Source of the DNA: CAVRXQ01 sp963725215
GTDB lineage: Bacteria; Actinomycetota; Acidimicrobiia; Acidimicrobiales; Bog-793
Direction: 5' to 3'
DNA length: 64,000 nt
NCBI GenBank assembly: GCA_963725215.1
Contig: CAVRXQ010000002.1
Location: forward strand, 496,001 to 560,000
Shown here in pieces: positions 8,674-16,168 of the stretch (the stretch's first letter is position 1; each line of letters begins with the position of its first letter). Below the pieces are notes generated by a model, which searched no databases, was not told where the DNA came from, and worked only from the letters and a program-made list of their open reading frames with translations. The position numbers were made by a program, and so were the translations under genes.

Positions 8674-10398
8674 GTGGCCGGCTTCGGCGAGGTCGCGGCC
8701 AACGTCGATCCCGCCAGCACCGCTCCGAGGGCGAACGGGGCGGGCACAACGCAGACGCAGTTGCGGTCCAGAGCCTCGCCGCGTCCGATCGGCTCTTCAG
8801 GACTCACGCGTCCCTGCCAGGCGTTCGCCGAGAGTTCCCGCGACCAGCTGGCGAGCGTGAGTGGGTCGCCGAGCGCGAGGCCGCGCGGATCGACTGGACC
8901 GGAGTGGTCGAGCACGGCCGTGAAGATGCAGACGTCGCCGGTCTCTTCGTCGAGCGCCACCTCGATGAGGCGTGCTTGTTGCGGCCAGTCGATGTGCGAT
9001 GCCGTGGTGATCTGGAAGAACCCTCCGAGCACGCCGTCCGGGCAGACGGCCGGGTAGGCCGTGACGGCGTGCTCATGGGTGTGCCCGTTGCAGTAGGCGA
9101 CGACGTTTGGAAAGCGACTGAGCAACGTGACGAACTCGTCGCGAAGGACGCGCCGTGAACCGTCGGGCGACCACGGATTGATCAGGGTCCCGATCGGGTG
9201 ATGACCGAAGAGGACGAACAAGCGGTCCTGATTCGCCGTCTCTCGCCGCGAGCCGTCGGGCGCGTAATAGCGCGAGTGGCCCTTTTCGAGTTCTCCTTCC
9301 AACCACGAAAACTGCGCGGTGTCGAGCGAGCCCTGCCAGCCTCCGGCGCGATTCACGGTATCGAGGACGACGCAACGCACGAGGCCGACGTCGAAGACGT
9401 AGTGGGCGCGACCGTCTTTCGCATCCTCGGGCGTAAATCCATGTCCACTCGGCGCGCCGGGCGAGCCGAGGTGGGCGGCGATCCACTCACCTGCGCCGAC
9501 AATGCGGCGCGTCGCGTCGGCCGCGACGTCGCGCCCGGGGCTCTCCACCATTCCCCAGTCGAAGGGCGAGGGCGCGACCTCGGTGTTCGCGAGGACCTCG
9601 GTCACGTCAACGCCGCCTCCGAGCAGCGTCGTCTTGCGGCCGCCAGCCGCGATCTCAGCCAGGTAGGGGGTCGGCGGTTGGGTACCGACCAACAGCGCGT
9701 CGTGGTTGCCGTACACCGCGTACCAGGGAAGTCCGACCCCGGTGGCTTCAAAAGGAGCCCGGCACGCGTCGTGCAGGCCCGGGACGAGCGGGAATCCGCG
9801 ACGCCGCCCGCGGAAAGTCGTCCGCTTGACCGTCGGGGGTGCCATCGGGATGCCAGTAGCGCGCGTCGTAGTCGTCCGGTGAGCCGATTCCTTCGTAGCG
9901 GAAAGGGTCGCCAGAATCCGGGCGCACGACGGTCCCCCCGTCCAAGAGCGCGATGTACGCCGCGAGCTCGTTCTGCTGGGCGTTGTCGGTGTTGTCGCCA
10001 GTCGAGATGGCGAAGGCGAAAGGCGCGCCTGTGGCGGGGCCGCCGGCCAGGAGTGCGCCACGCACCGCGCGCGCCATCGCTTCTACAACCTGATACGTAA
10101 GCGCCTCCTGGGCACGGTAGGTGCCGATCCGCCCTCCCGGCGAGTAGAGCTGCCCGTCCTCGTCGCCGTAACGGTCGAGGAACTCGGCGCGCGCCGGGCT
10201 CTGGACGTCGGTGACGTGGAGGTCCGAGAGGTGCACGAAACAGAAGAGGGAGACAAGAGCGCGGCGCGGCGCGGCGCCACCTAGGTCGGCGCGCACCGTC
10301 GGCTCCTCCGGCGCCGACGCGACGAGACGTCGGTAGCCGAGGGGCTCCGGACCACGCGTCGTGATCGTCGCCGCGAGCCGTCGCGCGCTGTCGATCAC
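8670..10398 (-). pseudogene. calcineurin-like metallophosphoesterase (TIGR03767/TIGR03768-like), one-base frameshift
   Basis: Two overlapping reading frames together encode one family member of about 575 residues. The N-terminal part (from GTG 10398, preceded by GAAGGGG) has motif I SDLHVTD and motif II STGDNTDNAQQNE. The C-terminal part has YGNHDALL, LFGHHPIGTL and NGHTHEHA, which complete the dimetal site. The frames meet near 9795-9803, where removing a single base joins DDFPRAAS to GFPLVPGL. Whether this is decay, an assembly error or (less likely) programmed is open. The gene follows the ATPase by 21 bases and overlaps the FAD gene by GTGA. The family has long inserts and an unproven substrate; here it presumably handles an organophosphorus compound. 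Confidence 0.85.
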
Positions 10399-10419
10399 TT
10401 GAGCCCCTTCACCAGTTTG

Positions 10420-11589
10420 TTACTCGGCCGCCGCGGCCGACTGCGCCGGGGCGGCCGCGCCCGGTGTCGTGACAAACAGGACGCTTTGCGGCCGCACCGA
10501 GACTGTGGATCCAACGACGAGTTCGTCGGCCTCGCTCGCCGCAACCGCGGCGACGACTTCGTGACCTCCGGCGATTGCGACGACGACGCGCATCACCGAA
10601 CCGAGGAACGAGCGCGCCGTGATGACGCCGTGACCCCCCGGGTCTGGTGCCAGGCGTACCGTCTCGGGTCGCAGCAGGACCTCGACGTCGGTCCCGGCGG
10701 AGAACGTCCCGCTTTGCTTCGGAATCGGGAGCACCGTCCCGAGCACTTCGACATTGCCGTCGGAGCGCACCGTCGACGGCAGTCGACTCGCCGCGCCGAC
10801 GAAGCCAGCGACAAAGGCATTCGTCGGCCGGTCGTAGATCACATCGGGCGCGCCGACCTGCTGCAAGCGGCCGCCGCTCATCACCCCGACACGGTCCGAG
10901 ATGGAAAGCGCTTCGTCTTGGTCGTGGGTGACGAAGAGGGTCGTGATACCGAGCTGTGTCTGCAACAAGCGGATGTGGTCGCGCAGCTGGGCGCGCACTT
11001 TCGCGTCGAGGGCGGAGAGCGGCTCGTCGAGCAACAAGACGCGCGGCTCGATGGCGAGAGCGCGCGCGAGGGCGACGCGCTGTTGCTGCCCGCCTGACAG
11101 CTGGTGGGGGAACTGGCCCGCCTGCTCGGGCATGCCGACGAGCTCCAACAGCTCCGCGGCACGCCGCATGCGGTCCGAGCGTGACACGTTGCGCAGCCGC
11201 AATCCGAAAGCGACGTTCTGCGCCGCGCTCAGGTTCGGGAAAAGGCTGTAGCTCTGGAAGACCATCCCCATGTCCCGCCGGTGCGCCGGGGTCCGCCCGA
11301 TGTCGGATCCGTTGATGAGGACCCGGCCGGCGTCGGCGCGGTCGAATCCGGCAAGGATCCGCAACGCCGTCGTCTTCCCGCACCCGGACGGTCCGAGCAA
11401 TGAGACGAGCTCGCCCGGCTCCAGGCGCAGATCGAGTCCGTCTAGCGCTCGTACCTTGGCGTAGTGGCGGCACAGCCCGACGAGCTCGACCGTCGTCCCC
11501 GTTCCGCCGGAACCTCGCGTGGCTCTGGCGAGCGCGCTGGACGCGGGCTTCTGTGTCGATGACGTTTCTTTCGGGCTCAATCCGATCAC
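10420..11589 (-). CDS. ABC transporter ATP-binding protein, PotA/PhnT type
   Basis: ATPase of the importer, 389 residues. Walker A is GPSGCGKTT, the Q-loop region MVFQSYSLFP, the signature LSGGQQQRVALARA, Walker B VLLLDEP, the D-loop SALDAKVR and the H-loop VTHDQDEA. A C-terminal TOBE domain follows (about residues 290-370, with VEVLLRPETVRLAP). I chose the GTG at 11589, which overlaps the stop of the preceding permease (GTGA) and has GGAGG just upstream; the reading frame continues upstream but only as shadow. Together with the two permeases and the binding protein it forms a complete importer of the spermidine / 2-aminoethylphosphonate class. Confidence 0.92.
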   Translation of the reverse strand: MIGLSPKETSSTQKPASSALARATRGSGGTGTTVELVGLCRHYAKVRALDGLDLRLEPGELVSLLGPSGCGKTTALRILAGFDRADAGRVLINGSDIGRTPAHRRDMGMVFQSYSLFPNLSAAQNVAFGLRLRNVSRSDRMRRAAELLELVGMPEQAGQFPHQLSGGQQQRVALARALAIEPRVLLLDEPLSALDAKVRAQLRDHIRLLQTQLGITTLFVTHDQDEALSISDRVGVMSGGRLQQVGAPDVIYDRPTNAFVAGFVGAASRLPSTVRSDGNVEVLGTVLPIPKQSGTFSAGTDVEVLLRPETVRLAPDPGGHGVITARSFLGSVMRVVVAIAGGHEVVAAVAASEADELVVGSTVSVRPQSVLFVTTPGAAAPAQSAAAAE

Positions 11590-12473
11590 GGCCCTCCGAT
11601 CGCGGCGCTCAGCGCGGTCTGTCGCCGCGACCGACGGCGACCCCATCCCCTGTCGAGAAAGACAATCGCCAGCAATAACAGCCAGGTGAGGATCAGCGCC
11701 AGCATCGACGCCGCCTCGGAGATCCAGGCGTTGTCCTGGTTGGTGCCGTAGATCCAGACGGTGAACGTTTGATACTGGTCGAGGCTCGCCATCGTGTACT
11801 CGCCGATCACGACAGCGATGCTGAGCACCGTTCCCGAAAGGATCGCCGTGCGCAGGTTCGGGATCAGCACGCGAAACAGCGTCGTCGCCCACCCCCCACC
11901 TAGCGACCGAGACGCATCGACGAGCGTGTTCGAATCGATCGCTCGCAGACCCGAGTCCATCGAGCGATAGACGAACGGAATGGCGAGGATGACGTACTCA
12001 AGCGACAGTAGGTACGGGGTCGCCTTCAGCCAGGCCGGCGCGACCTGGAGTACGCCGATAATCAAGACGATCGGCGGGATGACGACCGGCATGACGGTGA
12101 CCGCGTCCATCGCCCGTTTCAAACTTGGAGCACGCAAGTGGATGTAGATCGCCGTCGGAACGACGAGCGCGAGCACGATCACGGCGGTAACGAGCGCCAG
12201 GCGGAGGGACAACCACAACGCTGCGCTGAACCCGGCCTCGACGTTGAAGATGCCTTCGAAGTTGGCGAGCGTCAGACCGCTGCCTTGTTGTTTGTCGAGC
12301 GCAAAACGGAGTCCCGACGCCAACGGGAAGATGAAATAGACGCCAGCCAACCCCAAGACGACGAACCGCCACCAGCGAACGGCGACGAGGCGAGTGGCGA
12401 CTCGCTGCGCGAACGTCGGCGGTGCGGGGCTTGACGCGCCGGCGGATTCGAGCGTCGTTGCTATCGCAGCCAA
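11586..12473 (-). CDS. ABC transporter permease, PhnV/PotC-like
   Basis: Second membrane subunit of the importer, about 295 residues with six hydrophobic segments. The cytoplasmic coupling loop that contacts the ATPase is ASRSLGGGWATTLFRVLIP. The start is inferred: a TTG at 12473 with GAAAGG seven bases upstream gives the usual short N-terminus (MAAIATTLES...) and overlaps the other permease's stop by 13 bases. The much longer in-frame reading upstream is an arginine-rich shadow. The 3' end overlaps the ATPase start. Substrate is not readable from the permease itself; the locus suggests a phosphonate. Confidence 0.9.
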   Translation of the reverse strand: MAAIATTLESAGASSPAPPTFAQRVATRLVAVRWWRFVVLGLAGVYFIFPLASGLRFALDKQQGSGLTLANFEGIFNVEAGFSAALWLSLRLALVTAVIVLALVVPTAIYIHLRAPSLKRAMDAVTVMPVVIPPIVLIIGVLQVAPAWLKATPYLLSLEYVILAIPFVYRSMDSGLRAIDSNTLVDASRSLGGGWATTLFRVLIPNLRTAILSGTVLSIAVVIGEYTMASLDQYQTFTVWIYGTNQDNAWISEAASMLALILTWLLLLAIVFLDRGWGRRRSRRQTALSAAIGGP

Positions 12474-13429
12474 CGCGAGGCCTTTCTCTGCAACGTGATG
12501 TACGCCACCATCACGACCGCGAGAATCACGAGCATCGCGAAACCGAGCATTTTTCCGACGTTGCCCTGGCCGGCAGCGACGTTCCCGTTTAAGAACCCGG
12601 CGATCTGAATCGGGGTCAACGCGAGCGTCCCGCTCGTCAAGGCGTCGGCTGTCGCGTACGCGGCGAGGCCGAAACCGAACAGCAAGAGAACGCTTCCGAG
12701 AAAGCTCGGCAACAGCACCGGGGCGCCGACGTAACGCCAGTACTGCCATGGGCGCGCGCCGAGATTACGCGCCGCGTCGCGCCATGCGGGGCGCAGTCCC
12801 TCGAGGGCGGGAAGGATGATCAACACCATTAGTGGGAGCTGAAAGAACACGTAAACGAACGCCACGCCGGTGAACGAATAGAGGAACGAGCTTTGGACAT
12901 GGAAGCCGATGTGGGAGAGCCAAACCGTCGCCAGGCCGGCAGGTCCGAGGCACGCGCCGAACAAGAACGCCAGCGGCACCCCGCCGAATTGACTGAAGAC
13001 GCCGGAGGTTGACACGACGACCCTGCGGAGGGGACTGCGTGAAGGGGCGGTGTGCACTGCGTACGCGACGAGCAGACCGAGCAGACCCGGGACGATCGAC
13101 GACAACAGCGCGATCTCGAGGCTGTTGATGAAACCAGTTCGATAGGGCTGCGATGCCGACAACGCGATCCGTAAGTTCGCCAGGGTGAAGCGGGCGCCGT
13201 TCTCGGTCTGGAACGCGCCGACCGCGACGGCGACTGCGGGAATGAAAAGAAAGACTGAGACGTAGATCGAGAAAGGCGCCAGGCTGAGGACGTGGCGCAG
13301 CACGCGCCGGCCGCTTTGTCCGGCCGACGGCGTTTCGGCGTCAGGAAGCAACTCGGCGCCGCCGAACCCGCCGGCGGAACCGGCGAGCTCGGCGGCGATC
13401 TCCGAGTCGTTCAGGATCTGATCAGCCAA
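12461..13429 (-). CDS. ABC transporter permease, PhnU/PotB-like
   Basis: First membrane subunit of the importer, up to 322 residues. After a hydrophilic N-terminus of about 50 residues come six predicted helices, with the EAA-type loop AWRDAARNLGARPWQYWRYV. The start is uncertain: a TTG at 13429 lies inside the 3' end of the binding-protein gene (8-base overlap, with GAGG immediately before it), and no better ATG or GTG is visible until well into the protein. It pairs with the downstream permease and ATPase. Order binding protein, permease, permease, ATPase is the same as in characterised 2-aminoethylphosphonate importers of the PhnSTUV class, though gene order alone is weak evidence. Confidence 0.88.
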   Translation of the reverse strand: MADQILNDSEIAAELAGSAGGFGGAELLPDAETPSAGQSGRRVLRHVLSLAPFSIYVSVFLFIPAVAVAVGAFQTENGARFTLANLRIALSASQPYRTGFINSLEIALLSSIVPGLLGLLVAYAVHTAPSRSPLRRVVVSTSGVFSQFGGVPLAFLFGACLGPAGLATVWLSHIGFHVQSSFLYSFTGVAFVYVFFQLPLMVLIILPALEGLRPAWRDAARNLGARPWQYWRYVGAPVLLPSFLGSVLLLFGFGLAAYATADALTSGTLALTPIQIAGFLNGNVAAGQGNVGKMLGFAMLVILAVVMVAYITLQRKASRWLR

Positions 13430-14582
13430 CCTCGGTCGACCAGTCCTTCAAGACGAGTGCTTCCGCCTTGGAGAGCTGGGATGCCGAGGCAAGCGGAGGC
13501 GCTGCCCCAGAGACGGCCGGGAGCTTTGCGTAGGCGGCCTTGTTGTCCATGCCGCCCTTGACCATCGTTGGGAGCTCGATCGGACGGGTGAACCCGTCGA
13601 GCCAGAGGTTCTGTCCAACCGTCGAGTACACGTAGACCTCCCAGAGGCGGGCTGCCGCTGGGTCGGGGGCGAACTTGCTGATCGCCTGGCTGTAGTACCC
13701 GGCGTAGTGGGCGTCGGAGGGGACCTCGATCTTGTAGCCCGGGATCTCCGCCTTCACTTCGGACGCCTGCAAGTAGTCCCACCAGATGAGGATCGGCGTT
13801 TGGCCGCTCGCGACCGTCGCCTCGCTGCCTGTCACCGGGACGTAGATGCCTGCCTTCTTCAGCGTGGCGAAGAAGGTGATGCCGGGCGCGATGTTGTTGA
13901 GCGAGCCCCCGTTGGCCAGCGCCGCCGCGTAGACCGCGGCGAACGCGGCACCGGCCTGCGTCGGGTTGCCGTTCGTCGCGACCTGTCCCTTGTAGATCGG
14001 GTTGTCGAGCGACTTGATCGTCGTCGGCGGGGTCTTCACGTACTTCGGGTCGTATCCGATCGCGACGTAGCCGCCGTAGTCGTCGTACCACGAAGCGTCA
14101 GTCGCCTTGGCGTCGGACGGGATTTCGCTCCACTCGGGAACTTTGAACGGTGCCAAGAGGTGTGACTGGTCTCCTTCGATTGCGAACGACGTCCCGAGGT
14201 CGAGAACGTCGGGAGCGCGGCTTTGACCCTTGAGGGTCTTCACCGCGTTGATCTCGTCGGCGCTCGATCCGTCCGGGTTTGCGTCGGTGACTCTGATGCC
14301 GTAGGTGTGCTCAAAGTCCTTGATGATCGTTCCGTAATTTGCCCAGTTGCTCGGAAGCGTGATCGTGTTGAGCACGCCCTCCGACTTCGCCGCCGCAACG
14401 AGGGCGGTCATTCCGCCGCACGAAGAGATGCTCGTCGCAGTCTTCCAGCAGCTGTCAGAGGCGTTCGGGCGCTTGACGCTGGCGCCCGCGCCAGCTGTTA
14501 TCCCGAACCCTGCGACAAGCGCCGTCGCAGCAGCCGCTGCCAAGCCCCATCTCGGAGCAGTCCGCAAGCGCATTCGATTCAT
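13422..14582 (-). CDS. extracellular solute-binding protein of a phosphonate/polyamine-type ABC importer
   Basis: First gene of the locus, 386 residues. An N-terminal signal peptide (basic start MNRMRLRTAPRW, then an Ala-rich hydrophobic core ending in AGAGASV) sends it out of the cell. No lipobox cysteine follows the core, so it is likely a released or non-lipoprotein form. The mature part is a type II periplasmic-binding fold of the Fe3+/thiamine/2-aminoethylphosphonate branch (LPSNWANYGTIIKDFE, DVLDLGTSFA, GYDPKYVKTPPTT, WWDYLQASEVKAE). Start: ATG with AAGGGGGC directly upstream. The association with phosphonatase-like and TIGR03364-like enzymes, not the sequence alone, points to an aminophosphonate ligand. 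Confidence 0.88.
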   Translation of the reverse strand: MNRMRLRTAPRWGLAAAAATALVAGFGITAGAGASVKRPNASDSCWKTATSISSCGGMTALVAAAKSEGVLNTITLPSNWANYGTIIKDFEHTYGIRVTDANPDGSSADEINAVKTLKGQSRAPDVLDLGTSFAIEGDQSHLLAPFKVPEWSEIPSDAKATDASWYDDYGGYVAIGYDPKYVKTPPTTIKSLDNPIYKGQVATNGNPTQAGAAFAAVYAAALANGGSLNNIAPGITFFATLKKAGIYVPVTGSEATVASGQTPILIWWDYLQASEVKAEIPGYKIEVPSDAHYAGYYSQAISKFAPDPAAARLWEVYVYSTVGQNLWLDGFTRPIELPTMVKGGMDNKAAYAKLPAVSGAAPPLASASQLSKAEALVLKDWSTEVG

Positions 14583-14855
14583 GCCCCCTTCTTCCTGTTT
14601 GGACGTCTATGTCCCGGCGGGTCCGCCGCGACCAACCAACCGGCGGCAAGGTAGGTGACCGATATGGCGCGTTCGCGACCTCGCGATCACAAGACGGCAA
14701 ACACGGCATCAATTCGCTGTAAACGTGAAATTAAATTCCGATCACCCGCTGGCCGCCGTCGTCGGTGACGTTCCCTGAACGGTCGAATCGGGCGAATCCT
14801 GGAAATGGTCCCGGCCCGCCATCGCTTCTAGGGTCGGATCGGCTTCTGGTCGGGC
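14583..14855. other. non-coding leader/promoter region of the putative phosphonate operon
   Basis: A 273-base gap between the binding-protein start and the end of the CAP-like gene. It holds the Shine-Dalgarno of the binding protein (GAAGAAGGGGGC, minus strand) and a locally AT-rich patch around 14705-14740 that contrasts with the GC-rich surroundings. The promoter of the eight-gene run must lie here because the upstream gene is a different unit, but I cannot place -35/-10 boxes convincingly and see no clear PhoB-type direct repeats. Confidence 0.4.
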
Positions 14856-15458
14856 TTACCCGGACCCCGGATCGATCCAGACGAGGAGGGCCGCGATCGA
14901 CTCACCGTTGAATCCGTCTCGGCTCGTCGTCACCGCTCCAACAACGATGAAAAGGTGAGCGGAGGGATTCGGTCTGGAGCTCAGGATCGCTCTTCGGTGA
15001 GAATCGCAACCGGGGGCGTTGGGCGATGTGCAGTCACGATTTTCCGTTCTCGCGCCTAGCCATCCATCTCGGTAGACCCAGTCGTCAACGAGTTGGATTG
15101 CGTCTTCGGATCCGGGTGCGACCGGTACGATCCCCCAGATCCCATACCAGACGACGACGCCGCGGCCGAGCGGAGCAATCGGGTCTAGCTGCTCACGAGC
15201 CGCTTTCGTCACGATCGATGCATACGAGACGGTGAAGGTGCCGGTAGGCAGCGCGAGTCCGCGGCGGATGTCGTTGATTCGATCGAACACCGCACGTTCG
15301 AGGAGCCGAACACTTTCCACGTGCGCAACCGCCCCGCGAGTCGAGCCCGATGCGGGAGTCGTGGCACCGAAACTACCGACGACGCACCCCAATATCGCGA
15401 GCACGATTTGTACGCGGCGGATGCCTCGATGCGCGGTCCGTGAGGTCAACCGCAGCAC
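14856..15458 (-). CDS. secreted CAP/SCP-like domain protein
   Basis: A 200-residue protein with an N-terminal signal sequence (RRVQIVLAILGCVVGSFG) followed by a small domain that resembles bacterial CAP (SCP/PR1) proteins. It has an opening helix like ERAVFDRINDIRRGLALP, a middle DAIQLVDDWVYRDGW segment, and NAPGCDSHRRAILSS, which corresponds to the Cys/Gly-His-Arg loop of the family. It starts at GTG 15458. CAP proteins are extracellular and often have unknown targets; I see no extra wall-binding domain. The gene stands alone, divergent from the MOSC gene. Assignment rests on motif resemblance only. Confidence 0.62.
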   Translation of the reverse strand: MLRLTSRTAHRGIRRVQIVLAILGCVVGSFGATTPASGSTRGAVAHVESVRLLERAVFDRINDIRRGLALPTGTFTVSYASIVTKAAREQLDPIAPLGRGVVVWYGIWGIVPVAPGSEDAIQLVDDWVYRDGWLGARTENRDCTSPNAPGCDSHRRAILSSRPNPSAHLFIVVGAVTTSRDGFNGESIAALLVWIDPGSG

Positions 15459-15546
15459 GCGCTCACATTAAGTGAGCCTCGGAGGTAGTCACGACCTATT
15501 CGTGTCAAATCGAAGCTTTGGTTGTGCGGGCGTATACCTTGACCAC

Positions 15547-15975
15547 ATGGCGGTCGTGGCGATCCACATCGGCGCAATTGAGGGCGGGTCTTTGGGGGCC
15601 GTGGATTCGGTCGAAGCAGTTGCCGGCAAGGGCCTTGTCGGTGACCGACACTTCCATTCCGAGGGCGCCCCCGCCGGTCAGGCACTAACGCTCGTCGAGC
15701 AAGAAGTCGTCGAGGATGCCGGTCTCGAAGCGGGAGCGACGCGTCGACAGATAACCGTTCGGGGCGAGCGACTAAATGAGTACGTCGGCAAGAAGTTCCG
15801 CGTCGGAGAGGTCGAGTGCTTCGGGGTCGAACTGTGCGAGCCGTGCGGCCATTTACAAGGCCTCACGCGCCCCGGGATCGTTCAGGAGCTTGCGCACCGA
15901 GCTGGCATAAACGCCGACATCTTGTCGGACGGCACCATATCGGTCGGCGACGCCGTGACCTTGCTTGACAGCTGA
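15547..15975 (+). CDS. MOSC-domain protein
   Basis: A 142-residue stand-alone MOSC domain, the fold found in molybdenum-cofactor sulfurase C-termini and in YiiM/YuaD-type proteins. Such proteins are thought to pass sulfur or oxidise/reduce substrates with bound molybdenum cofactor. Seen: the opening GKGLVGDRHF, a TLVEQEVVEDAG helix, an Arg-rich RQITVRG strand, and the conserved cysteine region CEPCGHLQG, then a C-terminal ISVGDAV. The ATG at 15547 is preceded at 6 bases by TACCTT and no Shine-Dalgarno is visible, so a leaderless transcript is likely; a longer reading from 15472 is less convincing. No molybdenum genes are adjacent. Confidence 0.85.
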   Translation: MAVVAIHIGAIEGGSLGAVDSVEAVAGKGLVGDRHFHSEGAPAGQALTLVEQEVVEDAGLEAGATRRQITVRGERLNEYVGKKFRVGEVECFGVELCEPCGHLQGLTRPGIVQELAHRAGINADILSDGTISVGDAVTLLDS

Positions 15976-16168
15976 CCGAGTCGTGCGCTCGTGAAGTCCC
16001 ACCTCGAACGAAGAACCACGCAACATGTTGAGAGACAAGGCCGAAGCGACATTTTTCGCGGCCCGTTGACGACGTGGACGCAGTTGCCTCGCCGAAGGCA
16101 TTCGACGTCGGATCGCCACTGAACAGCTAAGTCGTCCGCCAGTCTCAAAAGCCGGCGCGTCGGATCGG

